Of a DNA stretch of 64,000 nt, positions 34,701-43,070 are shown one piece after another; the stretch's first letter is position 1; the number at the start of each line of letters is the position of its first letter. The position numbers and the translations under genes are program-made. This DNA comes from JAAOIF01 sp965206195. GTDB taxonomy: Bacteria; Pseudomonadota; Gammaproteobacteria; PS1; Pseudothioglobaceae. The DNA lies in NCBI GenBank assembly GCA_965206195.1, contig CBDBIZ010000011.1, forward strand, positions 1,178,001-1,242,000, in the 5' to 3' direction. The notes beneath the pieces were generated by a model. That model was given only the letters and a program-made list of their open reading frames with translations, did not search any database and had not been told where the DNA came from.

Positions 34701-35552
34701 CATTAAAATCGCTCGATGTTCTTTTGAACTGGTGTACTTGCCAGTTTTATCGGCGTAAAAACGCTCACCTTGATAGCCTGCCATCACCGCTGAATTATCA
34801 GAATAGACGCTGAGTAAATCTTCAGGATTTTGATGGTAAGTGTTACGAATCATAGCAAACAAACTTTTTGCCTGTGTTTCACCATCAACTGTCCATTGGG
34901 CATTAAAAATTTTATGTCGGCAATGCTCAGAATTGGCTTGGGCAAACATCATTAATTCGATGTCGTTTGGGTTACGACCCAGCTGGATGAAGTTTTTCAT
35001 CAAGTAATCAATCTCACTAGTTGATAGTGCTAAACCCAACTCGGTGTTGGTTTGTTCTAGTGCTGATTTTCCTTGTCCCAAAATATCAACAGTTTGTAAA
35101 GGCTGCGGTGCTAAATGTTCAAAAATAGATTGTGCCTGATCAATCGTGTCTAAAGTTGACTCGGTCATTTTATCCATAATGATGGATAAAACAGCAGCTT
35201 TATTAGTTATTTTTTTATTGAAATGATAAATAATCCCGCGCTCAATGCGTTGGACTTTTTCAAGCCCACATAAATGCAAAATATCCGTGGCCTTGGACGA
35301 CCAAGGTGAGATTGTACCAAGGCGTGGTATCACCACCAAAGTGTCCGAACTTTGCACGTTCGGCAAGGGTTCGTTATAGGCTAATAATGTGGTAATTGTG
35401 CTTGACTGAGCCTTATCAAGGGCTTGCTCGCTATGTACAAAATGCACAAATTCTGTTGCTAATAATTGCAGATTAAAAACGGCAAGCTGTTTGTTTAGTG
35501 TATTTTGTTTAAACGCACTAAGTGCTTGAATGTCGTTAAATGCTTTTATCAC
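31758..35552 (-). CDS. purL: Phosphoribosylformylglycinamidine synthase
   Basis: A 1264-residue single-chain PurL of the gammaproteobacterial type, converting FGAR and glutamine to FGAM in purine synthesis. Start is GTG at 35552. The N-terminal PurS-like domain, two AIRS-like halves (HNHPTAIAPHPGAATGSGGE, and GKDSMSMKSSW), and the C-terminal glutaminase with nucleophile Cys in GVCNGCQMLSN are all present; HPERVFRT near the end gives the glutaminase His/Glu. Length is normal. Confidence 0.97.
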   Translation of the reverse strand: MIKAFNDIQALSAFKQNTLNKQLAVFNLQLLATEFVHFVHSEQALDKAQSSTITTLLAYNEPLPNVQSSDTLVVIPRLGTISPWSSKATDILHLCGLEKVQRIERGIIYHFNKKITNKAAVLSIIMDKMTESTLDTIDQAQSIFEHLAPQPLQTVDILGQGKSALEQTNTELGLALSTSEIDYLMKNFIQLGRNPNDIELMMFAQANSEHCRHKIFNAQWTVDGETQAKSLFAMIRNTYHQNPEDLLSVYSDNSAVMAGYQGERFYADKTGKYTSSKEHRAILMKVETHNHPTAIAPHPGAATGSGGEIRDEGATGRGSKPKVGLCGFSVSNLKIPDALQPWEVDYGKPSQIQSALEIMIHAPIGAATFNNEFGRPNILGYFKTFEQQTPNGEVHGYHKPIMLAGGLGHIQQNHIEKGNIPTGSKIIVLGGPAMLIGLGGGAASSIKSGEQNENLDFASVQRANPEMQRRCQEVIDACANMGEYNPIISIHDIGAGGLSNGLPELINDSSKGGHFELRAIPNDEQQMSPLEIWCNESQERYVLAIAEENLALFENICQRERAPFAVLGESTTQQELLLSDSLFKNNPINIPMSILLGNPPKTSIKAQTSDIKLNSFDTSNIKLDDAIDRILQLPSVASKNFLITIGDRSITGMVARDQFVGPWQVPVADCGISLADYSGYQGEIISIGERAALSLGNAESAARMTIGEALTNMLGGYVADIHHISLSANWMSASGHQVEDAKLFAAVKTVGMNLCPELGLTIPVGKDSMSMKSSWIEAGEEKSVTAPLSLIITAFSKTPDVRLQQTPLLDNSQDSELLLIDLGFGKNRMGGSCLAQVYNQIGDITPNLDDTALFKRFFSAINQLNKDGLISAYHDRSDGGVLISLLEMAFASHCGLDIHSEDIQTLFNEELGCVIQVHQANQNAVMTILTDAGLLDFTKVIANINDTDNINIGNFSQSRAKLHQLWSKTAFEIAKLRDNPACAQQEFNEVAKTTPGLQFKPSFNINQAPAILTKRPKVALLREQGINGQIEMAAAFDKAGFDAIDVHMSDVLSGSITLKDFQGLIACGGFSYGDVLGAGRGWANSILFNPHAKDEFSAFFQRDDNFTLGVCNGCQMLSNLTKIIPGSGHFPSFKRNTSEQFEARFSAIKVQKNHSIFLANMVGSIMPIAIAHSEGRACFNGKTPKNTALKYVDHFGKATQTYPHNPNGSDAAVAGITNDSGQVTIMMPHPERVFRTVQNSHHPKDWGERSPWMAMFENARKWIN

Positions 35553-35577
35553 TACTGGCTTTTTTACAACGACTTAA

Positions 35578-36363
35578 TTATTTAAAGTTTTCTTGTAAAA
35601 AGTTTTGCATAGATTGCCAAGACAAAATATCTGCTTTTTTATTATAAGCCAGGTTTTCAATGTGATTGAGTTTGCCATAACTGTCTGCTGCTGGATTGGT
35701 AAAGGCGTGTTTGGCATTTGCATAATTGGTAAAAGCCCAATGGCTATTGGTTTTATTCATCGCTGCTTGCCAATTATCGATACTAGTCTTGTTGACAAAA
35801 CTATCCTTTGCGCCGTTGTTGACCAAAATTGCAGTTTTGATAGTATTAATTTGTTGCTCGTTAGGCGGAATAAGCGACCCGTGAAAACTGACCACAGCGT
35901 CTAAATCAGCACCAGCGTACGCCATTTGCATAACCGTTGCGCCACCAAAACAATAACCGATAGCAGCTGTTTTATTTTTATCAACTTGTGGATGCTGTTT
36001 GGCAATATTAAGCGCGGTAATGGCTCTTTGCTGCCAATTTTTTTTGTTTTTAGTAATGGCATTCATCCAGTCTTTAGCTTGTTTTCCGTGTTTGGTTGAT
36101 TTACCTTTGCCGTACATATCAATTGCAAAGCTAACATAACCCAAGTCAGCCAATTGCCTTGCACGATTTTTGGCATAATCATTAAGCCCCCACCATTCAT
36201 GCACCACCAGCACCAAAGGTTTAGTATTAATATTGATATTATCATAATATAAGTAGCCTGTTAGCTTATCCCCCTGATGTTGATAATTGATTTTTTCCTC
36301 AATGATGGCGGCTTGTAAGTAAGGGTTAAGCAAAATTAATACGGATGTAATAAGTATTTTCAT
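35578..36363 (-). CDS. Secreted dienelactone hydrolase family protein
   Basis: A 261-residue alpha/beta hydrolase with a signal peptide (MKILITSVLILLNPYLQAA). The nucleophile is Cys in GYCFGGATVM at about 136-145, the acid Asp in NNGAKDSFV and the His in NAKHAFTNP. The VVHEWWGLNDYAKNRARQLA segment is typical of the family. It may hydrolyse an ester or lactone in the periplasm. It lies just upstream of, and reads toward, yebC on the other side of a 94-bp gap. Confidence 0.88.
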   Translation of the reverse strand: MKILITSVLILLNPYLQAAIIEEKINYQHQGDKLTGYLYYDNININTKPLVLVVHEWWGLNDYAKNRARQLADLGYVSFAIDMYGKGKSTKHGKQAKDWMNAITKNKKNWQQRAITALNIAKQHPQVDKNKTAAIGYCFGGATVMQMAYAGADLDAVVSFHGSLIPPNEQQINTIKTAILVNNGAKDSFVNKTSIDNWQAAMNKTNSHWAFTNYANAKHAFTNPAADSYGKLNHIENLAYNKKADILSWQSMQNFLQENFK

Positions 36364-36457
36364 AAGTACGATTAGTGGATGCGTTGTTTTGATAAAATTT
36401 TACTTCTTAAAGTTGGAATGTCAAGTTTCTTTGGTTAGTTGTTTTTTTGGTTTATTT

Positions 36458-37213
36458 TTATAGTTGTGTCATAACTTCATCAGAAATATCGGCGTTGTGG
36501 TACACGCCTTGGGTGTCATCTAAATCTTCTAAGTGGTCAATCAGTTTCATAAATTTTTGTGCATCGGTTAGATTGAGTTCAATTCTGGTTGAAGGCTCCA
36601 TAGTAACTTCACAGTAGTTGGGCTCTAGCTTTGCATCAATCAGTGCATCTTTTACAGCAAAGAAATCTTTGGGGGTGGTGGTGACATCAATCGATCCATC
36701 GTTGTTTATCACCACGTCTTCAGCACCATTATCTAAAGCGATCTCCATGATTTGGTCTTCGTCAGTCTCTTTTAGGTTGCTTTCTGCAAAACTAATGAAG
36801 CCTTGTTTGGTGAATAGGTAGTTTACCGAACCATCAGTACCAAGATTGCCACCGTATTTGGAAAACGCATGGCGTACATCGGCCACCGTGCGGTTGCGAT
36901 TATCCGTTAAGGTATCAACCATAATCGCTGTGCCACCTAAGCCGTAGCCTTCGTAACGCACTTCGTCGTAATTTTCGCCGTCTAAATCGCCAGAGCCACG
37001 CTTCACTGCATTTTCAATGGTGTCACGTTTCATATTCGCCGCTAAGGCTTTATCAATCGCCATACGTAGCGATGGATTGTTTTCTATGACACCACCACCT
37101 TGTTTGGCAGCAATCACAATTTCTTTAATCAGTTTGGTGAAAATTTTGCCACGTTTGGCATCTTGTGCACCTTTTCGGTGTTGAATGTTGTGCCATTTAG
37201 AATGTCCTGCCAT
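36458..37213 (-). CDS. yebC: YebC/PmpR family protein
   Basis: A 251-residue protein beginning MAGHSKWHNIQHRKGAQDAK, the hallmark of the family. YebC-type proteins help ribosomes with polyproline stretches and were earlier annotated as transcription regulators. It begins 3 bp after the stop of the fused DarT-DarG gene, so the two are probably cotranscribed. Confidence 0.96.
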   Translation of the reverse strand: MAGHSKWHNIQHRKGAQDAKRGKIFTKLIKEIVIAAKQGGGVIENNPSLRMAIDKALAANMKRDTIENAVKRGSGDLDGENYDEVRYEGYGLGGTAIMVDTLTDNRNRTVADVRHAFSKYGGNLGTDGSVNYLFTKQGFISFAESNLKETDEDQIMEIALDNGAEDVVINNDGSIDVTTTPKDFFAVKDALIDAKLEPNYCEVTMEPSTRIELNLTDAQKFMKLIDHLEDLDDTQGVYHNADISDEVMTQL

Positions 37214-37216
37214 ATT

Positions 37217-38392
37217 TTATACCTCTAATAAAAATTCTTTTGTTAAGCATTTTCCGTCTTTTATGTTATATTCTCTTGGCAAATAAATTTTAATTGGTAT
37301 GTTTATTTGTGATAAATATTGACACATAAGTGGACCAACATTTTGCCAAGTTAGTTGCCCTAGTCCACAGCCAAGCGCAGGCAAAGATAATGATGTAATT
37401 CCTTCTTTTTGGTAATTTTTTAGTAACCATGCTAGTCCTGTTTCAATATCATCTAAACGAGAATTATCCTTCCAGTGCCTTTTGGTTGGAAACAATAAAA
37501 ACCAACGCAGGCCGTTTGGCTTGTCTAAAGTAGATGGGTTGTCAGCTAATTCTTCATCCATTAAGACTTCTCTTTTATAAATCCAAGGGTTTCCTGGTTT
37601 AATTTTTTTACTTTTGCAAGCGTCTTGATATTGCAAATAAACATCAGGGAATTGGTATTTAGTACGAGATGCCAAACCTTTTCCCATAATGCCAACAGTG
37701 TTAACACTAATCGTTAAAGTTTGAGCGTACGAAAAAAACATATCTCCTTGAATTAAAGTAATGTTAGTGTTTGGTAGTTTATTCTTATATTGTGGTCTAA
37801 AGAATAAATCCGACTGAATAATAATATTGTCAAAACTTGTTAATTGTTTAATTTTGTTATTTATGGCTCCAGTTGCAACATAGACGCTGTCAATATAGTT
37901 TGTTGGAATTTTTTTTTCAACCAGTAATTCTGACATCATTAACCTTTTTGAACCGTCCGACTCATTCCAATATTCTTTATTCCAAAAACTCCATATTTTT
38001 TTTAATTGTTTGAGTCCATTCTCTATTTCTACAAATGATGATTCGCTATGGGCGGCATTACCTATACTGACAAGACCATTATGTTGTTTTGCGTAATCTA
38101 AGACAGACTGTTTAAATTGAATAATTACAATGTTTTCTACGCCTTGTTCGTGAACGACACGATAAAGCACCGCATTTCTAGCGTTAAAATAAAGATTAGA
38201 AAAATCCCATAAAGTTTGCGTATCATTAGGCTTTATTGTTGCTCTACGATTGATAATACTTTCATCGTAAATAGCTTTTGGTGTTAACGTTTGAACTTCG
38301 TTATGAGATAATAAACCATGTTCTAAAATAGACTTTAAATTATCTAGATGACAAATATAGTATAAATTATTTATCTCTTTTTGGAAAGCCAT
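37217..38392 (-). CDS. Fused DarT-DarG: DNA ADP-ribosyltransferase toxin and macrodomain antitoxin
   Basis: A 391-residue protein with two recognisable halves. Residues about 1-200 are DarT (DUF4433): CHLDNLKSILEHGLLSHNEV at 14-33 (NAD-binding His15), INRRA at 47-51, LYFNARNAVLY at 67-77, and the catalytic Glu155 in SELLVEKKIP. Residues about 208-391 are a DarG-type macrodomain: LIQGDMFF, VNTVGIMGKGLASRTKYQFP at 230-249 and LPALGCGLGQLTWQNVG. DarT attaches ADP-ribose to thymidine in single-stranded DNA; DarG removes it. They are normally two genes; here one polypeptide carries both, without DarG's C-terminal toxin-binding domain. It sits between nadA and yebC, and the NAD synthesis gene nadA is upstream on the same strand. 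Likely role: phage defence or DNA modification control. Confidence 0.85.
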   Translation of the reverse strand: MAFQKEINNLYYICHLDNLKSILEHGLLSHNEVQTLTPKAIYDESIINRRATIKPNDTQTLWDFSNLYFNARNAVLYRVVHEQGVENIVIIQFKQSVLDYAKQHNGLVSIGNAAHSESSFVEIENGLKQLKKIWSFWNKEYWNESDGSKRLMMSELLVEKKIPTNYIDSVYVATGAINNKIKQLTSFDNIIIQSDLFFRPQYKNKLPNTNITLIQGDMFFSYAQTLTISVNTVGIMGKGLASRTKYQFPDVYLQYQDACKSKKIKPGNPWIYKREVLMDEELADNPSTLDKPNGLRWFLLFPTKRHWKDNSRLDDIETGLAWLLKNYQKEGITSLSLPALGCGLGQLTWQNVGPLMCQYLSQINIPIKIYLPREYNIKDGKCLTKEFLLEV

Positions 38393-38421
38393 TGGAAAAT
38401 TTTACCTTGCTTAGTTAAAAA

Positions 38422-39369
38422 TTATGCCGTGAAATCGAGTAATTTTTGAATAGATTTTTGTGCTTTCTTGATGATTTTTTTGTCAATTTTAATTTCATTT
38501 GCACCTGTGGTTAACACCTTTAACAATTTTTCTAGGTTATTCATCGCCATCCAATCGCAATGCGCACAACTCTCACAATCTGCTCCTGCACCCATAGTCG
38601 GTGCTTCAATGAGTTTTTTGCTGGGCGCAACTTCGTGCATTTTGTGAAAAATACCATTATCAGTGGCAATGATAAAAGTTTGCTCATCTCGATCTTTAAC
38701 TGCGTTAATCAGTGCAGTTGTAGAGCCGACAACATCAGCCAAATCAACCACTGCTTGGGGGGATTCTGGGTGTACTAATACTGCTGCTTCAGGGTATTTG
38801 GACTTTAGAGCGGCTAAAGCATCTGCCTTAAAACGCTCATGCACCACGCAGCCACCTTGCCACAAAAGCATATTAGCACTCGTTTGGTTTTTCACATAAT
38901 TGCCCAGATGTTTGTCAGGTGCCCAAAGGATTTTTTCACCCTGTTCGTGTAAATGTTTTACCACTTTGAGTGCGCTACCTGAAGTAACCACCCAATCAGC
39001 TCTGGCTTTAACTTGTGCAGAAGTATTGGCATACACCACCACGCTTCTATCAGGGTGTTGGTCGCAAAATGGTGAAAACTCATCAATCGGGCAGTCCTCG
39101 TCTAGCGAACAAGTGGCAGCTTCGTCGAGTATTAACACTGTTTTTTCAGGCGAGAGGATTTTAGCACTTTCACCCATGAATTTCACCCCAGCGACAATAA
39201 TTATATCAGCATCAGAATTTTGTCCAAAGCGTGCCATTTCTAAAGAGTCTGACACAATCCCACCGGTATCTTCAGCCAAATCCTGCAATGCGCCATCCAC
39301 GTAATAATGCGCTACTAAAACTGCATTTTTTTGTTTTAACAACTGTTTGATTTGGGTTTGAATTGGCAT
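38422..39369 (-). CDS. nadA: Quinolinate synthase A
   Basis: A 315-residue [4Fe-4S] enzyme condensing iminoaspartate and dihydroxyacetone phosphate in NAD synthesis. Cluster cysteines are visible: Cys in ATCSLDEDCP, in GGCVVHERF and in CESCAHCDWM. The N-terminus LVAHYYVDGALQDLAEDTGG is the family start. It is preceded by the small membrane protein gene and overlaps its stop by one base. Confidence 0.95.
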   Translation of the reverse strand: MPIQTQIKQLLKQKNAVLVAHYYVDGALQDLAEDTGGIVSDSLEMARFGQNSDADIIIVAGVKFMGESAKILSPEKTVLILDEAATCSLDEDCPIDEFSPFCDQHPDRSVVVYANTSAQVKARADWVVTSGSALKVVKHLHEQGEKILWAPDKHLGNYVKNQTSANMLLWQGGCVVHERFKADALAALKSKYPEAAVLVHPESPQAVVDLADVVGSTTALINAVKDRDEQTFIIATDNGIFHKMHEVAPSKKLIEAPTMGAGADCESCAHCDWMAMNNLEKLLKVLTTGANEIKIDKKIIKKAQKSIQKLLDFTA

Positions 39370-39896
39370 TATTTTTTTGTTTCTTCAAAGAGGATAAGAG
39401 GTGCAAGAAATAATATAAATAAAAAAGATGCAAGAATAAGAAGGATATAAATAAGATTTCTGTTTATTATTTCTATATATTTTATCTGTTCGTCTTTTAT
39501 AGGGTAGGAGCGATTTAAGTAAATACTTTTTGTTTTAAAAGCAAGTTCAATTACCATTGCATCATACAAATGGTTTTTTACCAATTTTGAGTTGTAGAAT
39601 TGGTTTGATTTTGCTACAGCTCCATATATTGAGACCAATTCTTTACAATAAAAGTTAGTTTTTAGTCTGTTGTTTTTAACACATAGATTTAAATATTCTC
39701 TAGCTTGGTTTATTTGGAGCTTGTTTGTCTCTTGTGAATATTGTGAATATGTACTTGGTTTTTTATTCTCTAAAATATATTGCTGATAATCAAAAAATAT
39801 TTTAATAATTGAAAATATCAAAATTGATATTAACATAATATAAGAAAACCAAATTTTTCTATTGTTCGCAATTTTATTTATCAGGAATTGAAGCAC
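39369..39896 (-). CDS. Two-helix membrane protein of unknown function
   Basis: The frame is open back to 40034 inside aspS, but a GTG at 39894-39896, just after the aspS stop and with AGAAG about 11 bases before it, is a more natural start. That gives 175 residues: a membrane helix near the N-terminus (YIMLISILIFSIIKIFF), a polar middle with two Cys (CVKNNR, FYCKEL) and a second helix near the C-terminus (NLIYILLILASFLFILFLA), ending EETKK. Codon use is strongly AT-biased. I do not recognise a family. Confidence 0.55.
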   Translation of the reverse strand: MLQFLINKIANNRKIWFSYIMLISILIFSIIKIFFDYQQYILENKKPSTYSQYSQETNKLQINQAREYLNLCVKNNRLKTNFYCKELVSIYGAVAKSNQFYNSKLVKNHLYDAMVIELAFKTKSIYLNRSYPIKDEQIKYIEIINRNLIYILLILASFLFILFLAPLILFEETKK

Positions 39897-39900
39897 AAGT

Positions 39901-41637
39901 TTATTCTTCTTTGAGCTCAATATGTAACTCACGTAGAATTTTTCTAGGCATATCACTCGGAGCATCGGTGAGCAGGCAAGTGGCAGTTTGGGTCTTTGGA
40001 AAAGCAATGGTATCACGAATGGAGTCGCTACCACTCATTAGCATTACCAAGCGGTCTAGCCCAAATGCCATGCCGCCGTGCGGTGGTGTGCCGTATTGTA
40101 GAGCATCCAACAAGAAGCCAAATTTATCATTCGCACTGTCGGCATCTATACCAAGCAGTTCTAAGACCTTTTGTTGTAGGTTGATGTCGTGAATTCGCAT
40201 TGAACCGCCACCAACTTCTGAGCCATTGAGTACCAAATCATAGGCATCAGAAAGTGCAGCAGTTGGATTAGCTTCTAAGGTGTCAATCGTACTTGTTGGC
40301 ATGGTAAAAGGGTGATGAATGGCATGTAATCTGCCTTCTGGAAGCTCTTCAAACATGGGGAAATCCACGACCCAAATAGGCGCCCAATCGCAGGTATATA
40401 GGTTTAAATCTTTGGCGATTTTCTCGCGTAAATTACCTAAGGCTTCATTTACAATTTTGGTTTTATCTGCACCAAAGAAAATAATATCACCCAGTGTTGC
40501 GCCAACTTTTTCAACCACTTGTTGTGCCACGTCTGCATCCAAAAATTTAACAATCGGTGATTGCAGTCCATCTTCATTAACCTTGATGTACGCCAAACCT
40601 TTAGCACCGTAAATGGCAACAAATTTGGTGTACTTGTCAATTTGTTTACGTGAGAGGCTAGCAGAGACTTTCATGGCTGCAACACGGCTTTTTGCATCAT
40701 TGGCAGGTGTGTTAAAGACTTTAAAATCAACATCTTTCATGAGATTATCAACCGAAACAATTTCTAGCGGAATACGCATATCAGGTCTGTCAACACCGTA
40801 TTTTTCCATTGCGTCTGCATAAGTAATATTGGGGAATTTTTTGCCTAAATCCACATCAATCACGTGCTTAAATAAACCACGCACCATGTTTTCCATCAAG
40901 TCCATAATTTCTGTACTAGAGGTGAATGAGGCTTCTACATCCAGTTGGGTAAATTCAGGCTGTCTATCGGCACGTAAATCTTCGTCTCTGAAACATTTGA
41001 CGATTTGATAATAACGCTCAAAGCCTGAGCTCATTAGCAGTTGTTTGAACAATTGCGGAGATTGTGGTAAGGCAAAAAATTTACCTGGTTGAGTGCGGGA
41101 GGGCACTAGGTAATCTCGTGCACCTTCAGGGGTGGCTTTGGTTAAGAATGGCGTTTCAATATCTAAAAAATCATGCTCTTCCATACAATTACGCATGAAA
41201 TGCGTTACTTTAGAGCGCAACTTGAGATTATTTTGCATTTTAGAGCCACGTAAATCCAAGTAGCGGTATTTTAGGCGCACTTCTTCAGAGGTGCCAGTAG
41301 CGTCAATTTGAAAGGGCAAGGGCTTTGATTTGTTCAGAATTTCAATGCTTGCGGCAACCATTTCGATTGCACCTGTTTTGAGCTTTGGGTTGACTAAGTC
41401 TGGCGCACGAGCAATCACTTTACCTCTAATTTTCAAGACAAATTCATTGCGAATACCTTCCGCTAACGAAAAGTCATCATTATCAGGGTTAATCACCACT
41501 TGGGCAATGCCGTGTTTGTCGCGCATGTCCAAAAAGATAACACCACCATGATCGCGCCGACGATTGACCCAGCCACATAACTCAACTGTTTGTCCGATGT
41601 TGTCTTTGTTTAACTCACCACAATAATTTGTTCTCAT
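39901..41637 (-). CDS. aspS: Aspartate-tRNA ligase
   Basis: A 578-residue class II synthetase. The N-terminal OB-fold anticodon domain (VELCGWVNRRRDHGGVIFLDMRD), motif 2 (CFRDEDLRADRQPEFTQLD) and motif 3 (GMAFGLDRLVMLMSG) are complete, as is the bacterial insertion domain. Proteobacterial type. The start overlaps the stop of the DUF502 gene. Confidence 0.97.
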   Translation of the reverse strand: MRTNYCGELNKDNIGQTVELCGWVNRRRDHGGVIFLDMRDKHGIAQVVINPDNDDFSLAEGIRNEFVLKIRGKVIARAPDLVNPKLKTGAIEMVAASIEILNKSKPLPFQIDATGTSEEVRLKYRYLDLRGSKMQNNLKLRSKVTHFMRNCMEEHDFLDIETPFLTKATPEGARDYLVPSRTQPGKFFALPQSPQLFKQLLMSSGFERYYQIVKCFRDEDLRADRQPEFTQLDVEASFTSSTEIMDLMENMVRGLFKHVIDVDLGKKFPNITYADAMEKYGVDRPDMRIPLEIVSVDNLMKDVDFKVFNTPANDAKSRVAAMKVSASLSRKQIDKYTKFVAIYGAKGLAYIKVNEDGLQSPIVKFLDADVAQQVVEKVGATLGDIIFFGADKTKIVNEALGNLREKIAKDLNLYTCDWAPIWVVDFPMFEELPEGRLHAIHHPFTMPTSTIDTLEANPTAALSDAYDLVLNGSEVGGGSMRIHDINLQQKVLELLGIDADSANDKFGFLLDALQYGTPPHGGMAFGLDRLVMLMSGSDSIRDTIAFPKTQTATCLLTDAPSDMPRKILRELHIELKEE

Positions 41638-42254
41638 TTTCCATCCTGATTAGGCAAGACCACACCCGTTGAAATAATGAGTTTAAATGCTGCATCAACA
41701 CTCATTTTTAGCTCAACCACATCTTTTTTTGGCATCATAATAAAAAAACCAGAGGTTGGATTGGGCGTGGTAGGTACATAAATATTAATAGTTTCTTCGC
41801 CAATAATATTCTCAACTTCACCATGATAATTACCAGTTTGAAAGGCAATAGTCCACATGCCTTGGCGTGGATATTCAACCAAAACAGCTTTTTTAAAACT
41901 ATCGCCTGACGAGCTTAGTACAGTGGATGAAAGCTGCTTAATGGAGGAATAAATACTACGAAAACCAGGGATTTTATTAAGTATTCTTTCCCATAATCTG
42001 AATAATTTTTGACCTACAAAATTACTCACTAGAGCGCCAGTAAGGAGCGTAATGGCAAGTACCAACAACATACCTGTACCAGGAATATCAACCTCTAGGC
42101 CAGGTAGAATTTTGCTTTGATATTGTTCAGGAATAATGCTATCCAATAAATTGACAAAGAATTTAATGACAACAATACTCAACCCTAGCGGAATCCAGAA
42201 TAACAAACCAGAAATAAAATAATTTCGTAAACGTTTCAAGGGCAATAGTAGCAA
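41634..42254 (-). CDS. DUF502 family membrane protein
   Basis: A 206-residue protein with two membrane helices at about 12-30 and 58-75, and the family pattern FWIPLGLSIVVIKF, IPGFRSIYSSIKQLS, VLVEYPRQGMWTIAFQTG and VYVPTTPNPTSGFF. Function unknown. It is commonly found directly upstream of aspS, as here, with a 4-bp overlap. Confidence 0.9.
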   Translation of the reverse strand: MLLLPLKRLRNYFISGLLFWIPLGLSIVVIKFFVNLLDSIIPEQYQSKILPGLEVDIPGTGMLLVLAITLLTGALVSNFVGQKLFRLWERILNKIPGFRSIYSSIKQLSSTVLSSSGDSFKKAVLVEYPRQGMWTIAFQTGNYHGEVENIIGEETINIYVPTTPNPTSGFFIMMPKKDVVELKMSVDAAFKLIISTGVVLPNQDGK

Positions 42255-42284
42255 AATAAAAAAGTTATTTTAGCATAATAGCTG

Positions 42285-43067
42285 TTATTTTTGCGCCAAC
42301 TCCTCATCTCTGAGTGTGAGTATTTCACAACCCTTGTCAGTGACTAAAATCGTATGCTCCCATTGTGCAGAGAGCGAGCGGTCTTTGGTGGTAACTGTCC
42401 AGCCATCTATCTTTGAAGTGGCAACCTCATAACCGCCAAGGTTAATCATTGGCTCAATGGTAAAAGTCATACCCGCCTCAAGTACTGGACTGTTGTCAAT
42501 ATTGCCATCATCATAATGCACTACTTGAGGCTCAGTGTGAAATTTAGTGCCAATACCATGACCACAATAATCCCGCACCACGGCGCAATTATTTTTGTCT
42601 GCATATTGCCCGATAGCTTTACCGATTTCACCCAAGCGAATACCTGGTTTTACTTTTTTAATGCCGATGTATAAGCATTCTTGTGCGATTCTACAAACAC
42701 GCTGCGCCTTAATGCTGGCTTTGTCAATGATAAACATTTTAGAGGTGTCACCATGATAGTTGTCCTTAATCACGGTAATATCAATATTTACGATGTCGCC
42801 TTTTTTTAGTATTTTTTCACCTGGAATGCCGTGACAAACGACATTATTAACACTGGTACAAATAGATTTTGGAAAGCCGTGATAATTCAACGGTGCAGGA
42901 ATTGTGCCTTGATTATTGGTCATATATTCATGACAAATTTTGTCCAATTCGCCAGTGCTAATACCCGCTTTGACATGGGGCGCAATCATCTCTAGTACTT
43001 GTGCTGCTAGACGACCTGCCACGCGCATTTTTGTTATTTCGTCATCTGCTTTGATTGCGATAGCCAT
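42285..43067 (-). CDS. map: Methionine aminopeptidase type I
   Basis: A 260-residue metalloprotease that removes the initiator Met. Metal ligands are visible: Asp in NIDITVIKDNYHGDTS, His in CGHGIGTKFHTEPQ, Glu in MTFTIEPMI and Glu in QWEHTILV. Length is normal. Follows htpX with a 3-bp gap. Confidence 0.96.
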   Translation of the reverse strand: MAIAIKADDEITKMRVAGRLAAQVLEMIAPHVKAGISTGELDKICHEYMTNNQGTIPAPLNYHGFPKSICTSVNNVVCHGIPGEKILKKGDIVNIDITVIKDNYHGDTSKMFIIDKASIKAQRVCRIAQECLYIGIKKVKPGIRLGEIGKAIGQYADKNNCAVVRDYCGHGIGTKFHTEPQVVHYDDGNIDNSPVLEAGMTFTIEPMINLGGYEVATSKIDGWTVTTKDRSLSAQWEHTILVTDKGCEILTLRDEELAQK

Positions 43068-43070
43068 AAG

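Noticed and set aside
39897..40034. Upstream extension of the membrane protein into aspS
   Set aside because: This stretch is the out-of-frame aspS coding sequence; a GTG just after the aspS stop is a more likely start.
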